Shown in pieces: positions 17,372 to 22,335 of a stretch of 22,335 bases of DNA. The stretch is taken from the NCBI GenBank assembly GCA_000969725.1, contig JXSR01S010362.1; one strand, 5' to 3'. Origin of the DNA: Ophiothrix spiculata. Lineage: Eukaryota; Echinodermata; Ophiuroidea; Amphilepidida; Ophiotrichidae. The position numbers and the translations under genes are program-made. Each line of letters starts with the position of its first letter. Within the stretch, counting starts at the first letter, position 1. The notes under the pieces were generated by a model. That model had not been told where the DNA came from, did not search any database, and worked only from the letters and a program-made list of their open reading frames with translations.

Positions 17372-18238
17372 TATTGGTGGGAAGATCTACACAACATCTA
17401 TAAATACACTGACCAAATATCCCAGATAAATGCTTTTCAGAATGTTTGAAGGTGATATCCCGTCTAGAACAGATGCACAAGGAAACGTTGTGATAGATAG
17501 GGATGGTGAAATGTTTCGCTTTGTACTCACTTTTCTAAGGTCTAGCAAGCAGATCTTACCAGAAAACTTTACTGAACTTGCATTGCTTAAAGGAGCAGGT
17601 CCGATTGCCTCAACTTTTTTCAAACTTTTTGAGATTTTGGTACCAAAATGTTGCTCATATTTTTCCCACAACCCATGTGAAATTTTACAGCTGAGTTATG
17701 TTCGGTTTTGGAAATATATATGAAAAAGTGTCTAATTATGGTAACCATAATTAATTTTACATAGTAAGATATATAGGCGGCTCTGAAATACAAATTTGCC
17801 CATAAAATCAAAACGGTTTGAAAGATTCAGCTGAAATTTGAAATTTAGACTGCTTGAGTGGTAATCTTTCATATCACATTGAAAACTAAAATTTGGACTA
17901 AGCTCCTTTAAAGAAGAAGCAGAATTTCATCAGATTAAACCTCTCATCGATGCTGTGAAAGCTTATCGACCAACAAAGGAAAGTATTGTTAGCTTGAATG
18001 TTGGTGGGAAGATCTACACAACATCTATATTGATCAAATATCCCAGATCAACGCTTTGCAGAATAATCAAAAGTGATATCCCTTCTAAAACAGATGTACA
18101 AGGCAATATTGTGATAGATCGGGATGGTGAAATGTTTCGCTTTGTTCTCGCTTTTCTAAGGTCTAGCAAACTGATCTTACCTGAAAACTTTACTGAACTT
18201 GCATTGCTTGAAGAAGAAGCAGAATTTTATCAGATTAA
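17370..18238 (+). pseudogene. Broken fifth and sixth BTB units
   Basis: Unit 5 starts NIGGKIYTTSINTLTKYPR at 17370 in a different frame from units 1-4. It has an in-frame TAA at 17427-17429 and is split by an insertion at 17591-17907 after ELALLK. It resumes at 17912 with EEAEFHQIKPLIDAVKAY and runs into unit 6 (17982-18238), which lost two codons after TTSI and stops matching after EFYQIK. The frame of unit 5 equals that of unit 6 if the insert and its target copy (321 bp) are ignored. Unit 5 carries the RMFEGDIPSR signature of first units rather than the RMIKG form, so units 5-6 look like the remains of a separate second gene with its start lost. Confidence 0.8.
17591..17907. mobile_element. 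317-bp TTAA-flanked insertion inside BTB unit 5
   Basis: Intact units read ATTGCTTAAAGAAGA.GC. Here TTAA (17587-17590) is followed by AGGAGC, then 317 bp of unrelated AT-rich DNA ending GCTCCT and a second TTAA (17908-17911), after which the BTB sequence resumes exactly. The inverted ends are short (AGGAGC, then GTCC shortly inside both ends). The TTAA duplication fits piggyBac/Kolobok-type transposition. The interior holds a 10-bp-arm palindrome (TAATTATGGT.ACCATAATTA, about 17733). Confidence 0.85.
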
Positions 18239-18619
18239 GGGGTGTAAGCACCTCACTCAATGTTACATTTTTGCAAATTTATTTTGTACCATAACTTTTT
18301 AACAAAGTGCTTAAAGTTAATAAAAGTATACATTTCCAGAAAGGTATTTTCACAAGGAACATGATGGTGATTTTTGACCAAAAATCACATTTTTTGAGAA
18401 AATCACGAAAAACATATTTTTTGGCCATTTGGGCTTCCAACCAAGAAGTTACCATGGTAACTTCTTGTTCTAACCAAGCTATAAATAACATTTTTTTTTA
18501 AAAATGACCTAGGAATGTGAATTTTAATTTTAAACACCCACTCGCATGTTGCGTCTTTTTTACATTTTAGGATTTTAGCCAATTTTTTGATTTTCATGCC
18601 AAATAAGGTCAAAAAATGA
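18239..18619. repeat. One-ended TTAA-type element with strong palindromes
   Basis: BTB unit 6 stops at a TTAA (18235-18238) followed by GGGGTGTAAGC, the same TTAA-GGGGT junction as the elements at 14296 and 15335. A matching right end (GCTTACACCCC-TTAA) was not found. Inside lie GTGATTTTTG-AC-CAAAAATCAC (18367-18388) and a perfect 24-bp palindrome (18443-18466) centred on CCATGG. Probably a truncated or rearranged insertion. Confidence 0.45.
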
Positions 18620-18945
18620 CCAAAAATGGAAAAAAGTGAAGAACAATTTGTTTGTACCAAAATGTTCTATTTACCGGTAGCAGATGATAGATTTCCCACA
18701 GCATCACAAAGATTTCACAAAGAATTATTGCAAGCATTAGGCATTGAATTGAACAAATTAGGAATATATATTCAACTTGAAGAATATTTGACTAACCAAT
18801 ATACACGATTGCATATTTGATTTGTTTGCACAACATGAGATCAGTCAAATTCCAGCGCTAGTGGAATGCTTCCGGACTGGCGAGTTATACTCAAGTTATG
18901 CTGCAGTATATACAGAAACTAAATACAAAAGAGTAATTAGAGATG
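18620..18945 (+). pseudogene. Unrecognised protein remnant with one frameshift
   Basis: Frame 18620-18817 encodes a plausible helical segment including FYLPVADDRFPTASQRFHKE, LLQALGIELNKLGIY and QLEEYLTN. The continuation lies in another frame from about 18792 (IHDCIFDLFAQHE, IPALVECFRTGELYSSY, AAVYTETKYKRV) until it meets the hAT-like insertion near 18941. Composition and the smooth join across the frame change suggest former coding sequence. No family was recognised and it does not resemble the C-terminal domain of KCTD proteins. It could be a processed gene fragment, a decayed transposon protein, or an exon. Confidence 0.4.
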
Positions 18946-19515
18946 GGCGGCGGCCCGATCCAAAATTGGCCGATTATGGTCAGATCGGCAGCAAATTCGG
19001 GATCGGCAAAATCATGGGAACTCTGCTGATTCAACAACCGATCCATTATTACTGCATAAGACGGCATGAAGAAGTACGTAGTATGGAAATATTCATCAAT
19101 AAAAATGCAAGCATTCTACCTTGTTTTAACCTATCGACCTTACTAACTATTATTATTTTATAGTTATCACGAAAGTCCTGGCCACTACAAATTTTATAAA
19201 AAGTATCATTTTCCTCATTCTAAATGGTAGAAAAACGATGTAAAATTGAGTTGTTCAACAAAGTAACACGGAAAGAGATCGCCATGTTTGTATATGTATT
19301 ATAAACATTCTGTAAATAGCACAACTGTAGATGGCGCTATCGCTTGATTTTAAACAGTATATAAAGTGGATTTTTTTTTTTAGGTCAAACGATGTTTTCT
19401 TGTGCTATGATAAATTCATAATAAAATCAGGATCGGTATCGGATCGGGCCGATTATTTGAATATTGAATCAGGAATCGGCAATTACCGAATTTGGGTAGA
19501 TCCACCTACCTTAGT
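18941..19515. mobile_element. hAT-like non-autonomous element
   Basis: The left end reads AGATGGGCGGCGGCCCGATCC followed by several GATCGG/CCGATT motifs. The right end (19436-19512) carries the inverted set, including GGATCGGGCCG (exact complement of CGGCCCGATCC) and CCACCTACCTT. AGTAATTAG (18932-18940) and AGTAATAG (19516-19523) flank it, close to an 8-bp duplication. It interrupts the unidentified coding remnant. Confidence 0.45.
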
Positions 19516-19523
19516 AGTAATAG

Positions 19524-19817
19524 CAGATTGATACTGAAACCTGGACTACTATTATGTGATCACTTCTACTGAGAATTAACTTGATGAAAAAATTAGTATG
19601 TGCTAACAATGTAGTTGTGCATGTTCAAAGTGCGATCTACGCACTATCCTTGTATGTATTGTTGTTTCAAGCAAAGATGTATTTCCGAGAAGCTGTCAAA
19701 TGTGGATTTGAATTTGATATTGTTACATAATAATAATAATTGCACAGTTGTTCATATGAAACTGAACACAATTTCGTTTGCTTGGGCCTCACTCACTACA
19801 GATATTTTTGGAGAAAT
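19524..19817. other. No gene recognised
   Basis: About 294 bp of AT-rich sequence. The plus-strand frame 19615-19839 has no recognisable domain and runs into the following inverted repeat. Confidence 0.4.
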
Positions 19818-20793
19818 GCTATTTTATTTGAACTTTTAGTTGCCTTGCCACAATTTATTGGAGTCCTGCTTTGACTCCCACCTTTAAAAAGTATTAATAA
19901 CCTGAGTAATACAGTGTGTCTCCCCGCCCCCATTAAAAAACCTTTGCATGTAAAAATTGCCTGCTTTACTTTATACTTACAGGGCTGTGAGTGGATGTTT
20001 GAAAAAAAATCTGGTAAAATCTAAAAACAGTGACAAAATGCTAAAAACAGGTTGAAAATAACAAAAAAGCTGAAATTATGACTCTTTTGAAGGCATGAAA
20101 AAATCTGAAATCAGATTAAAATCTGAACTCTTAACACCCTGTATTTAGAAAATATAGAAAGGTGTCACTGTCATTCAAAAGTCCATGAAATAAAGTTTAA
20201 GATGCTGTTTGTTTCATTTCATTCGGTAATCTAAAACAAACGTTATACTTTATCAAATGTTTTGATGCAAATTTGTCTAGCCCAATTTTATGATTTTTGG
20301 TCATTAAGCAGGGGTACTTCTAATTTGAAGAAAAATGGGTCACCTTTAATTTTCATCAAATTATTCATTTTTTTTCAGCCCAGAAGTATGCACATGATAA
20401 AATTTTTAACACTGTTACACTTGAGCGAGCAAATCAAGGACAATACTCAATAGAACTTCATTCAAGAGGAATCAGACAAGACAAATTTGTAATCAAATTT
20501 TTGATAAAGCAGAACTATTGTTCTACATTACTGATTGGAATGAAACAAAGTTCTTAAAGTGCAATTCCTCAATTATAAAATGACATCTTCACATATCTTT
20601 TACCTATCTGATAAAGTCAATAATTTTACATGCAAACACTAAGTTGTTGGGTATTTTTACATGCAAAGGTTTTTTAATGGGGGCGGGGGGGCACACTGTA
20701 TTACTCAGGTTATTGATACTTTTTGAAGATGGGAGTCAAAGCAGGACTCCAATAAATTGTGGCCAGGCAATTAAAAAGTTCAAATAAAATAGC
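19818..20793. mobile_element. 976-bp element with ~141-bp terminal inverted repeats
   Basis: The left arm 19818-19958 and right arm 20652-20793 are reverse complements over about 141 bp with roughly ten differences. Shared blocks include GCTATTTTATTTGAACTTTT, CCACAATTTATTGGAGTCCT, AACCTGAGTAATACAGTGTG and CCATTAAAAAACCTTTGCAT. About 690 bp lies between the arms and contains another small element (19980-20141) and no convincing protein. Long TIRs with a non-coding centre fit a fold-back or long-TIR non-autonomous DNA transposon. Confidence 0.8.
19980..20141. mobile_element. 162-bp MITE with CAGGG ends, nested in the long-TIR element
   Basis: CAGGGCTGTGAG at the left and AACACCCTG at the right are inverted ends. 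AAATCTG-type motifs recur inside in both orientations (about 20009-20130). The flanks TATACTTA and TATTTAGA are only loosely alike, so the duplication is uncertain. Confidence 0.45.
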
Positions 20794-20861
20794 CCTTGCG
20801 TAGTACTGAGGTATTCCTTTTCAGAATTACCACAGAATTTCCATACTGCCCTGTAATATAA

Positions 20862-21003
20862 ACCCTTTCGATCCTGAATTGCAATATATAGGTGTATACA
20901 GCCCATACTGAGTTATTTTACACTCAATACGGATCAGAACGCCTGAGCGTTCTCTCTTAAGCTCCTTTGGAAACGCTCAGGCGTTCTCTCGGATTGAAAG
21001 GGT
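20862..21003. mobile_element. 142-bp MITE, TAA target duplication, internal hairpin
   Basis: The inverted ends ACCCTTTCGATCC and GGATTGAAAGGGT differ at one base. TAA lies outside both ends (20859-20861 and 21004-21006), typical of PIF/Harbinger-type elements. Inside, GAACGCCTGAGCGTT (20937-20951) and its exact complement (20972-20986) form a second, GC-richer hairpin. Confidence 0.75.
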
Positions 21004-21269
21004 TAACTTGAATTTTCCACTTCTGTTAGCAATATAAAAAATTTGAAAATTCTATGATTGTTTGCTTTGATGCTTAGAGATGAATAACATATTTGGTTTC
21101 CTCCTTCCTCCTCACTTGAATTTAATGCATATGCACTATTGTGATTATCCTGGTTTTCCGTCGAATATTACGAATAAATAAATGAATTACAGCTACAAAT
21201 CTGGCTTTCTGACAAATCTGGCTTTAGTATGATCATCAACATATTTGATTATTTGTGTTATTAATAATT

Positions 21270-22101
21270 ATGTATAATAAATAAAAACATTTAGTATAAG
21301 TATGCACACCATGTGCAAAGAAAGTTGTGTTTAGATTTTTTAATGTTGAATTACAGACACCAGGGGATCAAGGTGTTGATGAAATATGCTTGCCTAAAAA
21401 AACTATGACAGAATCATTTATCGATATGTCAATATATTGGTAGACCCAAAATGTCCATATTTCGCATGATTACAATATGTCAACCTCAAAAGCCACACCT
21501 TTGTTGCTCTATTATCTATTCTAAACACACTAATAAACTGTTGTTAATATAATGAAATTGCAGAAAGTCATATCTGCGATAGCTGCCATTTTTCGTAAAT
21601 TTGCACCGCACACTGTATAACATCCAGTTTTGGGTCAGCTGCTCTTGAAACGGTTCTTCAGGTGACGGCATCACCTGAAGAAGTAACCCATTTCAAGAGC
21701 CACTGACATATGGTAGATAAATTTTGAGGGTTTTGTTTCTTTCTAGTAACAAGTGTTAAATAAATATTACATATGGCAGCCATTGCATATATATACAACT
21801 TTCTTGCACTCACATGACAAACTGATGCTAAAGTTCATATACGTGTACAGATCAGGTGATACAGATAAACATTATTTTTTCATATATCAACTAATTCAAC
21901 CTGGTTATCACGACAGTAAATAATGTTATCTTGGCCATAATCTGTACTTTAGTAAGATAGGGTCACATTTCATAAATGTAGTCATTTTGCAACAAGTACC
22001 ATCTATTATAATCACTCAAGGACTTGCTGTAAGCCATCACACAGTTTAGGAGGTCACATCGTCAAGAGAGCTTTAAAAATAGAGAAAGATCACCAGAAAC
22101 T
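21270..22101 (+). repeat. Upstream duplicated segment, KCTD locus 2 copy
   Basis: This is the shorter counterpart of 12480-16141, with conserved blocks in the same order. It lacks the LINE, the 430-bp TIR element, the 141-bp fold-back and the TTAA elements of locus 1. It has its own private hairpin at about 21634-21709. The interval just before the start codon is the best conserved part. Confidence 0.8.
21634..21709. repeat. Hairpin private to locus 2
   Basis: TTCTTCAGGTGA (21654-21665) and TCACCTGAAGAA (21671-21682) are exact complements around CGGCA. Outer arms continue imperfectly with CAGCTGCTCTTGAAACGG against CCATTTCAAGAGCCACTG. No equivalent was seen in locus 1. Confidence 0.7.
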
Positions 22102-22335
22102 ATGGATAGCATTGTCAACTTGAATGTTGGTGGCAAGTTCTACACAACATCTATCACCACACTGACCAAATATCCTGACTCAATGCTTTGCAGAATGTTT
22201 GAAGGTGACATCCCATCTAGAAAAGATGCGCAAGGCAATGTTGTGATAGATCGGGATGGTGAAATGTTTCGCTTTGTTCTCGCTTTTCTAAGATGTGGCA
22301 AGCTGATCTTACCAGAAAACTTTACTGAACTTGCA
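22102..22335 (+). CDS. Second KCTD-type BTB gene, cut by the window end
   Basis: Frame open from ATG at 22102 to the last base (78 residues seen). It has MDSIVNLNVGGKFYTTS, RMFEGDIPSRKD, DRDGEMFRFVL.FLR and LILPENFTELA in the usual order. It corresponds to the first unit of the gene at 16142, sharing MDSIV and RMFEGDIPSR, and has a homologous 5' flank. Whether further BTB units follow cannot be seen. Confidence 0.85.
   Translation, partial: MDSIVNLNVGGKFYTTSITTLTKYPDSMLCRMFEGDIPSRKDAQGNVVIDRDGEMFRFVLAFLRCGKLILPENFTELA

Noticed and set aside
16741-17671. Minus-strand ORFs inside the BTB array
   Set aside because: They are antisense shadows repeated in each unit and have no domain of their own.
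18239-18660. An intron joining BTB unit 6 to the downstream remnant (GTAAGC at about 18244)
   Set aside because: No acceptor gives an open frame into the remnant, and the break coincides with a TTAA-GGGG transposon junction.
1-22335. CRISPR arrays, bacterial operons, tRNA and rRNA genes
   Set aside because: No regularly spaced repeats, no RBS-linked ORFs and no tRNA or rRNA folds were seen. The tandem arrays here are exon-derived or protein-domain repeats.

Overview
The window looks like nuclear DNA of an animal, probably a marine invertebrate. It is AT-rich, has intron-containing genes and a 697-bp assembly gap, and is densely seeded with small DNA transposons, fold-back elements and non-LTR retrotransposon pieces. 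The species cannot be named from this sequence alone. No bacterial-style operons, RBSs, CRISPR arrays, rRNA or tRNA genes were seen.

Two gene loci can be supported. (1) On the minus strand, three exons (12431-12283, 10738-10655 and 8272-8087) join in matching phase and encode the C-terminus of a TFIP11/STIP-1 homologue, a spliceosome-disassembly factor. Directly behind its stop codon the last ~150 bp of coding sequence, stop included, is tandemly repeated about six more times as decayed copies (7278-8086). (2) On the plus strand from 16142 there is an intronless reading frame of four tandem KCTD-type BTB domains (102 aa per unit). A broken fifth and sixth unit follow (17370-18238), and the start of a second paralogous gene is cut by the window end (22102-22335). 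The upstream DNA of the two KCTD loci is homologous, so a segment starting at about 12480 was duplicated to about 21270.

Region by region: 1-7100 is a field of MITE-like and fold-back repeats plus one LINE tail. 7278-12431 is the TFIP11 3' end, with introns carrying a tRNA-type SINE, a decayed transposase element, fold-backs and the gap. 12480-16141 is the upstream region of KCTD locus 1, inflated by a LINE, several TIR elements and a pair of TTAA-flanked elements. 16142-18238 is the BTB array. 18239-21006 holds an unidentified frameshifted ORF, a hAT-like element, a ~976-bp long inverted repeat and a small MITE. 21270-22335 is KCTD locus 2. Because locus 2 lacks several insertions present in locus 1, it acts as an empty-site control that defines those insertions.

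The genes show no sign of joint function. What links the region is repeated local duplication (exon array, BTB array, locus duplication) together with transposon insertion.
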